64,000 nucleotides of DNA from Streptomyces roseoverticillatus. GTDB taxonomy: Bacteria; Actinomycetota; Actinomycetes; Streptomycetales; Streptomycetaceae. The translations under genes and the position numbers were made by a program. Positions 17,118-25,400 of this stretch are shown here, piece by piece. The notes below the pieces were generated by a model. The model was not told where the DNA came from. It saw only the letters and a program-made list of their open reading frames with translations, and did not search any database. The stretch's first letter is position 1. Every line of letters begins with the position of its first letter. The DNA lies in NCBI RefSeq assembly GCF_000719265.1, contig NZ_JOFL01000021.1:80413-144412 (forward strand), written 5' to 3'.

Positions 17118-18529
17118 CGAAGATCAGCTATCTGCCGGGGCACTCCGGGAGTCCCGGCACGGACGCCCTGCCGCCCCTCGCGGAGTCCGTCGACTACATC
17201 GCCTCCCTCGGCAAGCCCACGGCCGCCCGCGTCCTCATGGACGCCCGCGACGCGGGCCGGGTGGCCATACAGCCGCGCTGCGGCGTCGGCGGCCACGAGG
17301 AGATGAAGGCCCTCCTGCGCGAACTCGAGAACCAGGCGGCCCCCGACATCCTCACCCTCACCATCGACTCGCACACCCGCCTCAAACGCTTCGAGCAGGC
17401 CCTGCGCTCCCTCAACCGGGCGCCCGCCGACCTCAACGGCTACCCACTGGTCAGCCACGGCTACCTCCGCGGCCGGGAAGTCAACGAGTCCGTCACCGCC
17501 CCGCTGGAGATACGCCACGGCTCACCCGACGCCCGCATCCTCTTCGACGTCGCCGTCGCCTCCGGCATCACCTCCTTCGAGGGCGGTGGCATCTCCTACA
17601 ACCTTCCGTACTCCAAGGCGGTCCCGCTCGCGGAGTCCCTCGCCGCGTGGAACGCCGTCGACGCGGTGTGCGGCGAACTCGCCGGCCTCGGGCTGATCGT
17701 CGACCGCGAACTCTTCGGCACCCTGACCGCCGTGCTCGTCCCGCCCTCGATCAGCCTCGCGATCAGCGTCCTCGAAGCGGTGCTCGCCGCCCGCGCCGGA
17801 GTGCGCTGCATCTCCGTCTCGTACCCGCAGAGCGGCCACCTCGTCCAGGACGTCGCCGCACTGCGGGCGATCCCCGTCCTGGCCCGCACCTACCTGCCCC
17901 CCGAGGTGGACGTGCACGCCGTCCTCCACGAATTCATGGGCGTCTTCCCCAAGAAGCGCGGCAACGCCGAGGACCTGATCTTCTACGGGGCCCTCGTCGC
18001 CCGGCTCGGCGGGGCCTCCAAACTCATCACCAAGACCTACCAGGAAGCGTTCGGCATCCCCGACACCCGCGCGAACGTCGAAGGGCTGCGGCTGGCCGAC
18101 CGCGCCAACTCGCCGCTCCTGGACTTCGTCAAAGCCGACGAGGAACGCGTCGCCGACGAACTCTCCTGGATCGTCGACGAGGTCGCCGACATCGTCGAAC
18201 CCGTCCTCGCCGCGCCCGACACCATGACCGCCGTGGTCGACGCCTTCGCGGCAGGCCGCCTGGACATTCCCTTCAGCGCCAGCCGCTACGCCAAGTCCGA
18301 GATCATCCCCAAGCGCGACGCCGAGGGCGCCATCCGCTATCTGTCCACGGGCTCCCTCCCGTTCGGCGACCGCACCCGGCGGCACAACAGCGACCTCCTC
18401 AAAGGCGCCGACAGTACGGGCGGCCCTGTCATCGGTTCCCTGCTGACCGGCCTCACCGACGACATCAACTACTTCCCCGCCCTCTTCCGGGAAATCCGGA
18501 AGGAAACGCAGGAAGAGGACGCCGAGTGA
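17114..18529 (+). CDS. glmE: Glutamate mutase (methylaspartate mutase) large, catalytic subunit
   Basis: The epsilon (E) subunit of glutamate mutase, 471 residues, close to the usual 480. The residues that hold the substrate carboxylates in the Clostridium enzyme are recognisable: the arginine in QPRCGV (R55), an arginine in SHTRLKRFEQA, and the one in IRHGSPDAR (R134). The motif FEGGGISYNLPYSK supplies the glutamate and two tyrosines. It overlaps glmS by four bases (ATGA), so the subunits are translationally coupled. No methylaspartate ammonia-lyase (mesaconate route) is seen nearby, which points to use of methylaspartate as a building block rather than glutamate fermentation. Confidence 0.95.
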   Translation: MTKISYLPGHSGSPGTDALPPLAESVDYIASLGKPTAARVLMDARDAGRVAIQPRCGVGGHEEMKALLRELENQAAPDILTLTIDSHTRLKRFEQALRSLNRAPADLNGYPLVSHGYLRGREVNESVTAPLEIRHGSPDARILFDVAVASGITSFEGGGISYNLPYSKAVPLAESLAAWNAVDAVCGELAGLGLIVDRELFGTLTAVLVPPSISLAISVLEAVLAARAGVRCISVSYPQSGHLVQDVAALRAIPVLARTYLPPEVDVHAVLHEFMGVFPKKRGNAEDLIFYGALVARLGGASKLITKTYQEAFGIPDTRANVEGLRLADRANSPLLDFVKADEERVADELSWIVDEVADIVEPVLAAPDTMTAVVDAFAAGRLDIPFSASRYAKSEIIPKRDAEGAIRYLSTGSLPFGDRTRRHNSDLLKGADSTGGPVIGSLLTGLTDDINYFPALFREIRKETQEEDAE

Positions 18530-18589
18530 CCGCGAGCTGAGCCGCGCCGACTTTTCACGATTCGCTTCGCTTCAGCCAGGAGAACTGAT

Positions 18590-20569
18590 ATGTCGACTAT
18601 GTCAACGGACGCAGAACCCATACGCATCTGCATTGTCGGTGCCGGTCCGAGGGGGACCGTGGCGCTGGAGCGCGTCTGCGCCAATGCCCCTGAAATCGCG
18701 GGGGACAAACGGGTGGAAGTGCATGTCGTCGATCCCTATCCAGCGGGAGGCGGGCGGGTGTGGCAGCTCGGCCAGTCGCGCCGGCTGCTGATGAACACCG
18801 TCGCCGGGGACGTGACCGTGTTCACGGACGACACCGTTACCTGTGAGGGCCCGCTGACGTCCGGGCCCACCCAGTACCAGTGGGCGCGCATGGTCGCCGC
18901 GGGCGAGGTCACCGAGGTGACCGAGGAGGCGAAGGCCGAGGCCGCGGTGATGGAACCGTGGTCGTACGCCTCACGGGCGTTTCAGGGGGAATACCTCGGC
19001 TGGGCCTTCGCCCGCATCGTGCACAACGCGCCGTCCGGGGTCCGGATCCAGGTGCACCGGACGCGGGCGACTTCGCTCACCGAGTCCGCGGGCGGCGTGC
19101 AGCAGGTGTCGCTGGAAGGACGGGACCTGCCGCTGGCGGTCGACGCGGTGATCCTCGCGCAGGGTCACTACGACGTCGAGCCCACGGACAGGCAGCGTGA
19201 TCTCGCCGGTTTCGCCTCCCGCCACGGTCTGCACTACGTGCCGCCGAGCAGCCCGGCGGAGGCGGACCTGGCGCCGATCGGCGCGGGTCAGCCCGTCGCC
19301 CTGCGGGGGCTCGGACTGAATTTCTACGACTACATGGCCTTGCTCACCGAGGGCAGGGGCGGGCGCTTCGTCCCCGGTTCCGACGGCCGGCTGACCTATC
19401 TGCCGAGCGGCAACGAGCCCGTGCTCCACGCCGGTTCGGGACGCGGCGTGCCGTACCGTGCGCGGGCGGAGATCCGTCAGGAGATCGTGCCCCGCTACCA
19501 GGCGACGTTCCTGTCGGCCGGCGAGATCGCCCGGCTGAGGGGCCCGGCGGGCACCGGCCGCACCGACTTCATGCGCGACCTGTTCCCCCTCGTGGCGAAG
19601 GAGGTTGCCTGGAACTACTACAAGGTGCTGCTGCAGGCCGACGACCCGGCCGGGCACGCCCGGCTGCTGGCCGAGTACCCGCGGCACGCCTGGGGGTCCC
19701 CCGGGATGGAGGCGCTCCTGAGCGACCTGGTGCCCGATCCGGAGCTGCGCTGGAACTGGGAGGCGCTCGACCGTCCGGCGGAGCGGAGGGAGTTCACCGG
19801 CTCCGCCGATTACCGCGCGTGGATCCTCGGCGTCCTCGATGAGGATCTGCGGCACTCGGACCTGGGCCCGGCCGTCAGCGCCGTCAAGGCCGCCGCCGCG
19901 GTCATGCGCGACCTGCGCGACGAGGTGCGGCAGGTCATCTCCCACCGGGGCCTGAGCGGTGCCTCCTACCGTGACCACATCGACCACTGGTTCAGCGGCT
20001 TGAACAACTACGCCGCCAGCGGGCCGCCGGCCGCGCGCGTCCGGCAGCTCCGCGCCCTGGTCGAGGCGGGGGTTGTCCAGGTGCTCGGCCCGCGCATGAG
20101 GGTGACGGCGGACGAGGAGTCCGGCGCCTTCCTCGTCGGCTCGCCCCGGGTGCCGGGCGCGCCGCTTCGCGTGACGGCGCTGGTCGAGGCTCACCTGCCG
20201 ACGACCGACGTGCGCCGGGCCACCGACCCGCTGCTGGAGTCGCTGCTCTCCGCGGGCGGATGCCGGGCCCACTTCATCCCCGACGCGGCGGGCTCCGGCT
20301 ACGAGACGGGTGGCCTGGACGTCACGGACGTGACCTTCCAGGTCATCGACGGCCGGGGCGTACCCCACGCGGCCCGTTTCTCCTACGGTCCTCCGGTGGA
20401 GTCGGTGCAGTGGGTCACCGCGATCGGTGCCCGGCCGCACGTCAACTCCCGCACGCTGCTCCAGGGCGACTCCATCGCCCGGTCCTGCCTCAAGCAGGGC
20501 ATGAGCCGGCTAGCCGGGGCCGCGGGCTCTGCCGGGCGGGACGCGGAGCTGACGGCGCCCGTACGCTGA
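18590..20569 (+). CDS. FAD/NAD(P)-binding protein of the glutamate mutase locus
   Basis: A 659-residue protein of the FAD-NAD(P)-binding family (PF13454-like). The N-terminal dinucleotide fold is IRICIVGAGPRGTVALERV, followed by VHVVDPYPAGGGRVWQLGQ. A second strand pattern appears at DAVILAQGHYDVEPTD, and the C-terminal VTAIGARPHVNSRTLLQGDS is typical of this group. An AGGAGA site fixes ATG 18590. It lies 60 nt after glmE on the same strand and ends at a strong terminator, so it closes the operon. Relatives include flavin oxygenases or oxidases of amino groups, but the reaction here is unknown; action on methylaspartate or its product is inference. Confidence 0.82.
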   Translation: MSTMSTDAEPIRICIVGAGPRGTVALERVCANAPEIAGDKRVEVHVVDPYPAGGGRVWQLGQSRRLLMNTVAGDVTVFTDDTVTCEGPLTSGPTQYQWARMVAAGEVTEVTEEAKAEAAVMEPWSYASRAFQGEYLGWAFARIVHNAPSGVRIQVHRTRATSLTESAGGVQQVSLEGRDLPLAVDAVILAQGHYDVEPTDRQRDLAGFASRHGLHYVPPSSPAEADLAPIGAGQPVALRGLGLNFYDYMALLTEGRGGRFVPGSDGRLTYLPSGNEPVLHAGSGRGVPYRARAEIRQEIVPRYQATFLSAGEIARLRGPAGTGRTDFMRDLFPLVAKEVAWNYYKVLLQADDPAGHARLLAEYPRHAWGSPGMEALLSDLVPDPELRWNWEALDRPAERREFTGSADYRAWILGVLDEDLRHSDLGPAVSAVKAAAAVMRDLRDEVRQVISHRGLSGASYRDHIDHWFSGLNNYAASGPPAARVRQLRALVEAGVVQVLGPRMRVTADEESGAFLVGSPRVPGAPLRVTALVEAHLPTTDVRRATDPLLESLLSAGGCRAHFIPDAAGSGYETGGLDVTDVTFQVIDGRGVPHAARFSYGPPVESVQWVTAIGARPHVNSRTLLQGDSIARSCLKQGMSRLAGAAGSAGRDAELTAPVR

Positions 20570-20599
20570 CGAGGCCGCCGGACGGGTGGGCAAGAGGCC

Positions 20600-20638
20600 G
20601 GGGGCGGGCCCGGGGGAAGGTTCCCCGGGCCCGCCCCC
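20600..20638. terminator. Strong terminator between convergent genes
   Basis: A perfect 16-bp stem (GGGGGCGGGCCCGGGG and its complement) with a seven-base loop, 30 nt after the FAD protein stop and 43 nt from the stop of the opposing gene. It probably serves both strands. Confidence 0.8.
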
Positions 20639-20681
20639 GTTGCCGGCCGGTCAGTTCTGTTCGGGCCCGCTTTCGTGGGTC

Positions 20682-21158
20682 TCAGTCGTGAGTCTCAAGG
20701 GCGTCGCGGGCCTCGTGGACTTCACGGGCCTCGTGGACTTCACGGGCCTCGTGGGCCTCACGGCCCTCGTGGGCCTCACGGCCCTCGTGGGCCTCACGGG
20801 CCTCGTGGACCTCGTGGATCGCCTTCATTAGCGCGATGCCGGCCGGAGCACCGGCGTAAGCGGCGCATTGCAGGGCCACTTCGGCCATTTCCTCGACGGA
20901 ACACCCGTTGCGCAGGGCGCCGTGGATATTGAGGCGCAGCTCTTCGGGCCGGTTCAAGGCGGTGAGAAGGGCGAGGTTGAGGAGGCTGCGTGTCCGGCGG
21001 TCCAGACCCTCGCGCGCCCAGACCGAGCCCCAGGGGTACGTCGTGATCAGGTCGAGCAGGGGTTTCGCCGGAGGCCAGTCGCTCAGCAGGGAGTTGACGT
21101 GCTCGTCGCCGAGCACTTCCCTGCGGATACGGTCGCCTTCCGCGTACCGTTCGGACAT
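20682..21158 (-). CDS. Carboxymuconolactone-decarboxylase family protein with hexapeptide-repeat tail
   Basis: A 158-residue protein. Residues 1-110 are a carboxymuconolactone-decarboxylase (CMD) fold: RREVLGDEHV, PWGSVWAREGLDRRTRSLLNLALLTALNR and HGALRNGCSVEEMAEVALQCAAYAG. The AhpD-type CxxC redox pair is absent, so a decarboxylase or structural role is likelier than peroxidase. The C-terminus continues as six tandem hexapeptides of the form HE(A/G)RE(A/V), which family members normally lack. ATG 21158 starts the family-like part; the frame is open 24 codons upstream. It lies 11 nt after the tautomerase on the same strand, so the two are probably one operon acting on a keto or muconolactone-type acid. 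Confidence 0.82.
   Translation of the reverse strand: MSERYAEGDRIRREVLGDEHVNSLLSDWPPAKPLLDLITTYPWGSVWAREGLDRRTRSLLNLALLTALNRPEELRLNIHGALRNGCSVEEMAEVALQCAAYAGAPAGIALMKAIHEVHEAREAHEGREAHEGREAHEAREVHEAREVHEARDALETHD
20700..20821. repeat. 18-bp tandem repeat encoding a His/Glu/Arg hexapeptide tail
   Basis: About six consecutive 18-bp units of the type GGCCTCGTGGACTTCACG (plus-strand reading), with variants GGCCTCACG and GGCCCTCGTG. The period is a multiple of three, so the array stays in frame at the 3' end of the CMD-family gene and encodes repeated HEAREA, HEGREA and HEAREV. Confidence 0.9.
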
Positions 21159-21169
21159 GGACGACCCGG

Positions 21170-21400
21170 TCAATCCGCTGCCGAAGGCGCGGGCTCGAGT
21201 GCGGGGGCGGGGGCGGGAAGGTTCGTGCACATCTCGCCGCCGATCGCCCAGTGCTCCTCAGGGACTTCACGGATGATGACGTAGATGCGTTCACGCTTGC
21301 TCCCGCAGGTGCGCTGGAAGGCGTCGGTGAGCTCACGCGCCAGGGCGGCCTTGGCCGCATCGGACCGGCCGTGCAATATGTCGACAGAGATGACGGGCAT
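21170..21400 (-). CDS. 4-oxalocrotonate tautomerase family protein
   Basis: A 76-residue tautomerase. The mature N-terminus is proline (MPVISVDILHGRSDAAKAALARELTDAF), the catalytic base of the family, followed by the short helix and a second strand YVIIREVPEEHWAIGGEM. The Pro/Ala-rich tail is extra. The ATG at 21400 is fixed by this proline and an AAGGGA ribosome site. It lies between the GlxA-type regulator and the CMD-family gene on the same strand with short gaps. Tautomerase plus CMD proteins recall aromatic-acid degradation (oxalocrotonate and protocatechuate branches), but no ring-cleavage enzyme is adjacent. Confidence 0.85.
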   Translation of the reverse strand: MPVISVDILHGRSDAAKAALARELTDAFQRTCGSKRERIYVIIREVPEEHWAIGGEMCTNLPAPAPALEPAPSAAD

Positions 21401-21448
21401 GCAAATCCCTTCCCAGGGAGGTTCTGACGAAGGCAATCACCTCCGTTT

Positions 21449-22504
21449 CTACCCTCGGGGCAGGGGGGCCGGATATCCGACTTTGGTGCAAGAACCGGCA
21501 GCAGAACCGGCGGAGCCATGTGCCCCGCTGTCCGCGGCACGGTACGCGCGGCGGTATTCGCTGGGGGGAATGCCGACGCTGCGGGCGAAGTGGAGCCGGA
21601 GGTTGCCGGCGCCGCCCAGGCCGCACTGCTCGGCGATCTTGTCCATCGGCTGGTCGGTGGTCTCCAGCAGCTCCTTGGCGCGCGAGATGCGCTGGGCCTG
21701 GAGCCACTGGAGGGGTGTGGTGCCCGTCGCCTGGTGGAAGCGCCGCACCAGCGTCCGTACGCTCGTGCCGGCCTCCCGGGCCAGCTGGGGAGCGGTGAGG
21801 GGCTGGTGGAGGCGCTCGGCGGCCCAGTGCAGCAACGGGGCCAGCCCGCTGTCGGTCTCCGTCGGCGGCACGGGCGTCTCGATGTACTGGGCCTGCCCGC
21901 CGGGCCGGTGGGCGGGGACGACCAGATGGCGGGCGACCGAGCCGGCCACCCGGGACCCCAGGTCCTTGCGCAGCACGTGCAGGCACAGATCGATGCCGGC
22001 GGTACTGCCGGCGCTGGTGAGGATGTCTCCGTCGTCGATGTAGAGGACGGTGGGGTCGACGTCCACCCCGGGGTAGCGCTCGGCCAGGAGCGGAGCGTGC
22101 TGCCAGTGTGTGGCGGCACGGCGCCCGTCGAGCAGCCCGGCCGCCGCCAGGACGAAGGCCCCCGAGCACAGGGAGACGATGCGCGCGCCGCGGTCGTGGG
22201 CTTCCGTGACGGCCTCCAGGAGCCGCGTCGGCGGGTCTCCGCGGACGTCCGCGCTGGCGGGGACGATGACGGTGTCCGCTTCGACCAGTTCGCGGTAGCC
22301 GTGCGGGGTGTGCGTGGTGAACCACTGCCGGGCTGGTACGGCTTCGCCCTCCGTGAGGTTGCAGAGCCGGAAGTCGTACCAGGGGACGCCGGGATCGGGA
22401 TACGGCGTACCGAACACGTGGCAGGGAACTGCTAGTTCGAGGATCGGCATGCCGTCAGTGACCGCCACGGCCACGGAACCAGGACTGCCGGGCTGCTGAG
22501 TCAT
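21449..22504 (-). CDS. GlxA-family transcription regulator (DJ-1/PfpI plus AraC domains)
   Basis: A 351-residue regulator. Residues 1-190 form a DJ-1/PfpI-like domain (ADTVIVPASADV; the nucleophile-elbow region IVSLCSGAFVLAAAGLLDG; TSAGSTAGIDLCLHVL). Residues from about 225 form the AraC-type pair of helix-turn-helices (APQLAREAGTSVRTLVRRFHQATGTTPLQWLQAQRI and DKIAEQCGLGGAGNLRLHFARSVGIPPSEYRRAY). It diverges from the MFS gene at 22649; a 14-bp palindrome and two sets of direct repeats lie between. It likely controls the MFS gene and its own operon with the tautomerase and CMD genes. The ligand is unknown. Confidence 0.9.
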   Translation of the reverse strand: MTQQPGSPGSVAVAVTDGMPILELAVPCHVFGTPYPDPGVPWYDFRLCNLTEGEAVPARQWFTTHTPHGYRELVEADTVIVPASADVRGDPPTRLLEAVTEAHDRGARIVSLCSGAFVLAAAGLLDGRRAATHWQHAPLLAERYPGVDVDPTVLYIDDGDILTSAGSTAGIDLCLHVLRKDLGSRVAGSVARHLVVPAHRPGGQAQYIETPVPPTETDSGLAPLLHWAAERLHQPLTAPQLAREAGTSVRTLVRRFHQATGTTPLQWLQAQRISRAKELLETTDQPMDKIAEQCGLGGAGNLRLHFARSVGIPPSEYRRAYRAADSGAHGSAGSAAGSCTKVGYPAPLPRG

Positions 22505-22538
22505 GGCAGCAATCTAACGACTCATGGCAGATCTGCCA
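22501..22538. promoter_or_regulatory. Candidate operator: direct repeats plus 14-bp palindrome
   Basis: TCATGGCAG occurs at 22501-22509 and 22522-22530, exactly 21 bp (two helical turns) apart, and the second copy merges into the perfect palindrome TGGCAGATCTGCCA (22525-22538). The first copy overlaps the start codon of the GlxA-type gene, so binding would repress it. AraC-type proteins usually bind direct repeats spaced this way. Confidence 0.55.
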
Positions 22539-22565
22539 CTCGATGGGGCGGTCGTGGGCTCCGAT

Positions 22566-22636
22566 AGTGGAAAGCACCTCAGTGGAAAGCGCCTCCTTTT
22601 CGCGCAACGGAGAGACGTTCACACAACGGAGAGACG
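22566..22636. repeat. Two sets of direct repeats upstream of the MFS gene
   Basis: AGTGGAAAGCACCTC (22566-22580) is followed at once by a copy with one change (22581-22595). Then CAACGGAGAGACG occurs at 22605-22617 and again at 22624-22636, 19 bp apart. They lie 12-83 bp before the MFS start and may be activator sites or duplicated leader; the second set also supplies GGAGAG ribosome-like purines. Confidence 0.6.
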
Positions 22637-22648
22637 ACGGATACGTCC

Positions 22649-24067
22649 ATGACCTCAACTCCCGAAACCAAGCCGGTGGGTGCGGCACCCGCCGCCGGTG
22701 CCGCACCGGCGGATCCCCGGCGCTGGCTGGTGCTGACCGTCGCCTCGGCCGCCCAGTTCCTCGCGATCCTCGACCTGTTCGCCGTCACCGTCGCCTTCCC
22801 CGCCCTGGAGAAGTCCTTCCCGCAGGCCTCGCTCGCCTCCATGTCGTGGGTGCTGAACGGCTACACGATCGTCCTCGCGGCGCTGCTCATCCCCGCCGGG
22901 CGCCTCGCGGACGAGACGAGCCGCAAGGGCAGCTTCCTGATCGGCATGGTCCTCTTCGGCCTCTCCTCGGTCGGCTGTGCCCTCGCCCCCGGCCTCACCG
23001 TGCTGATCATCGCCCGGGTGGTGCAGGCGGTGGCCGCCGCCGTCCTCGTGCCCACGTCTCTGGGGCTGACCCTGCCGGCCTTCCCCGAGCACGAGCGCTC
23101 CACGGCCATCGGCATCTGGACTGCGGTCGCGGCCGTCGCCGCGGGCAGCGGCCCGGTGCTGGGCGGCCTGCTGGTGGAGCTCAGCTGGCGGTGGATCTTC
23201 CTGATCAATATCCCCATCTGCGCCGTGGCCGTCCTGGCCGGCGCACGCCTGCTGCCCCGGGTGCCCCGCAAGGCGTCACAGGGTCTGGACCTCCTCGGAT
23301 CGGCGCTCATCCTGCTCGCCTCCGGCGCGCTGACCATGGCCTTCGTCGAAGCGCCCGACTGGGGCTACACGTCGCCCGGCACCCTGGGCTGCTTCCTCGC
23401 GGCCGTGGTCCTGGTCCTCGCCTGCCTGCGCCACATCCGCCGCGCCTCCGACCCGATCATCAGCCCGACGCTGTTCGCGAGCCGGCTGTTCCGGGTCGGC
23501 ACCATCGGGATCTTCCTCTACTACCTGGCGTTCGCCTCGATGCTCTTCGAGGCCGCCCTCTTCCTGACCGGCCAGTGGAACTACTCGGTCCTGCGCGCCG
23601 GCCTGGGCATCGCGCCCACTCCGGTCACCGTCATGATCCTCTCCGCTCTCTCGGGGAAGATCATCCGCCGTACCGGCGCCCGGGCCTCCGCGGTGAGCGG
23701 AGGCGTGGTGTTCGCCGTGGGCTGCGCCTGGTGGTTCGCCGCGGCCGGCCCCATGCCGCACTACGCGGCCGCCTACCTGCCCGGTGCGATTCTCGTCGGC
23801 GCGGGCAACGCCCTGATCCAGCCGGCCCTGTTCGGTGCGGCGAGCGGGCTGCCCGCCGAGCAGCTGTCGGTGGGCTCGGGCACGCTGATGATGTCCCGCC
23901 AGATCGGCTCCGCCCTGGGCGTCGCCCTGCTCACCGCGATCCTCGGCAGCTCGGAACACCCCACGATGGGCGCCTTCCGGCACGGCTGGATCTACATGAT
24001 CGTCACCGCTCTGCTGGCCGCACTGGCCGGCCTGCGCTACCGCGCGAGCGTTCCCGCCAAGGCCTGA
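22649..24067 (+). CDS. MFS drug exporter, DHA2 (14-helix) family
   Basis: A 472-residue major-facilitator exporter, separate from the one at 12322. Recognisable parts are LDLFAVTVAFPALEKSF in helix 1, WVLNGYTIVLAALLIPAGRLADETSRK (the motif A loop), GSGPVLGGLLVELSWRWIFLINIP (motif C and helix 6) and about 14 hydrophobic helices. The N-terminus is Pro/Ala-rich. It is divergent from the GlxA-type regulator. With the glutamate mutase locus on one side and tautomerase-CMD genes next door, it could export the locus product or detoxify; the sequence cannot decide. Confidence 0.9.
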   Translation: MTSTPETKPVGAAPAAGAAPADPRRWLVLTVASAAQFLAILDLFAVTVAFPALEKSFPQASLASMSWVLNGYTIVLAALLIPAGRLADETSRKGSFLIGMVLFGLSSVGCALAPGLTVLIIARVVQAVAAAVLVPTSLGLTLPAFPEHERSTAIGIWTAVAAVAAGSGPVLGGLLVELSWRWIFLINIPICAVAVLAGARLLPRVPRKASQGLDLLGSALILLASGALTMAFVEAPDWGYTSPGTLGCFLAAVVLVLACLRHIRRASDPIISPTLFASRLFRVGTIGIFLYYLAFASMLFEAALFLTGQWNYSVLRAGLGIAPTPVTVMILSALSGKIIRRTGARASAVSGGVVFAVGCAWWFAAAGPMPHYAAAYLPGAILVGAGNALIQPALFGAASGLPAEQLSVGSGTLMMSRQIGSALGVALLTAILGSSEHPTMGAFRHGWIYMIVTALLAALAGLRYRASVPAKA

Positions 24068-24365
24068 GCGCCTTCCCCGGACCCCGCCCGGCCTACCTGA
24101 CTCCCCCGACAGGAAGGCCGGGCGGTTCTCTGCTTCATAAGCGCGTTCCGCATGAGGGCGTTCCGCCGCTCACGCCGTCGCCGCAGCCTCTCCGACCGGC
24201 GCGGACGACCGTGATCGGGACAGCGCAAGTGCCGGGCCCGGATGCGCACCTCGTACGTCTTCACGCTCGTCTCAACCGACCGGGGGTACGTGTCGCCCAG
24301 ACGGCCCGCTCCCCCGTTTCGCCGCCCCTCTCCCGCAGCCCGCCCGGGCCTGGCAGGATCCGCCC

Positions 24366-25364
24366 ATGCTTCCCCGATCCCTGCGCCCCGGCGGACGCCG
24401 TGCCGCCCGTGCCGCCGCTCTGAGCGCCGCGGTGCTCGCCCTGCTGGTGTGGTGGCTGGTGTCCGTGCACGGCGATACGTCGTCGGCCGGGCGGATGACG
24501 TTCGCGACCGGGGTGCCGACCGGCGTGTACGCGAAGTACGGGGACCTCCTGAAGGAGGACCTGGCGCAGGAGATGCCCTCTCTGGACGTACGGCTGCGAC
24601 GCAGCCAGGGGTCGATCGACAACCTGCGGCAGCTCACGTCCGGCGAGGCGGACTTCACCCTGGCCACCGCCGACTCGGTGGCGACCTACCGCGACGAGGG
24701 GAAGCCGGGCGCCGGGAGCCTGCGCGCCTGCGCGCGGCTGTACGACGACTACATCCAGCTGGTGGTGGAGAAGGGCTCGCCCGTGCAGTCGGCCCGGGAT
24801 CTGCGGGGCCTGCGGGTGGGGGTGGGCTCGGACGACTCGGGGGTGCAGCTGATCACTCGGCGGCTGCTGAAGGCGGCGGGGCTGGACTTCGACAAGGACA
24901 TCACGCCGGTGCGGGTCGGGATCGACAAGATGCCGGGGCTGCTGGAGCGGGGGCGGCTGGACGCGTTCTTCTGGTCCGGCGGGCTGCCCACGAACGCCGT
25001 CCAGTCGCTCGGTCTGCGGCTGTCGATCCGCCTGGTGCAGCTGGGCGACCTGATCGAGCCGCTGCACGCGCAGGGGCCTCAGACGCGCTACTACAGGGCG
25101 GCGGTGATGCCCGTGGACGCGTACCCGGAGCTGCGCGCGTCCCAGGCGGTGAAGACGCTGGCGGTCGCGAACCTGCTCGTCACCATGGACGACGCGGACA
25201 CGGAGCTGGCGGAGAGCGTCACGCGGTCGGTGATGAACAGCAGGGACCGCATAGGGAAGCAGGTGCACGCCGCGCAGAAGGTGGACCTCCGTACGGCGAT
25301 CTTCACCGACCCCCTGCAGCTGCACGCGGGCGCGCGCCGCTACTACGCGTCGGTGAAGCCCTGA
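24366..25364 (+). CDS. TAXI-family solute-binding protein
   Basis: A 332-residue exported or membrane-anchored binding protein of the TAXI group of TRAP transporters. After a basic N-terminus and one hydrophobic segment (AALSAAVLALLVWWLV) come the family motifs FATGVPTGVYAKYGDLL, TSGEADFTLATADSV, DLRGLRVGVGSDDSGVQLITRRLL and LERGRLDAFFWSGGLPT. No TRAP membrane subunit is encoded nearby. It is convergent with the GluK kinase gene (stops 36 nt apart). TAXI proteins of other species bind glutamate or related acids, so it might feed or assist glutamate sensing; that is inference. The 298 bp before it (24068-24365) hold no gene I can support. Confidence 0.88.
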   Translation: MLPRSLRPGGRRAARAAALSAAVLALLVWWLVSVHGDTSSAGRMTFATGVPTGVYAKYGDLLKEDLAQEMPSLDVRLRRSQGSIDNLRQLTSGEADFTLATADSVATYRDEGKPGAGSLRACARLYDDYIQLVVEKGSPVQSARDLRGLRVGVGSDDSGVQLITRRLLKAAGLDFDKDITPVRVGIDKMPGLLERGRLDAFFWSGGLPTNAVQSLGLRLSIRLVQLGDLIEPLHAQGPQTRYYRAAVMPVDAYPELRASQAVKTLAVANLLVTMDDADTELAESVTRSVMNSRDRIGKQVHAAQKVDLRTAIFTDPLQLHAGARRYYASVKP

Positions 25365-25400
25365 GGGCCGGTTGCGTGCCGGCGAGGCGCGAGGGGCGGT

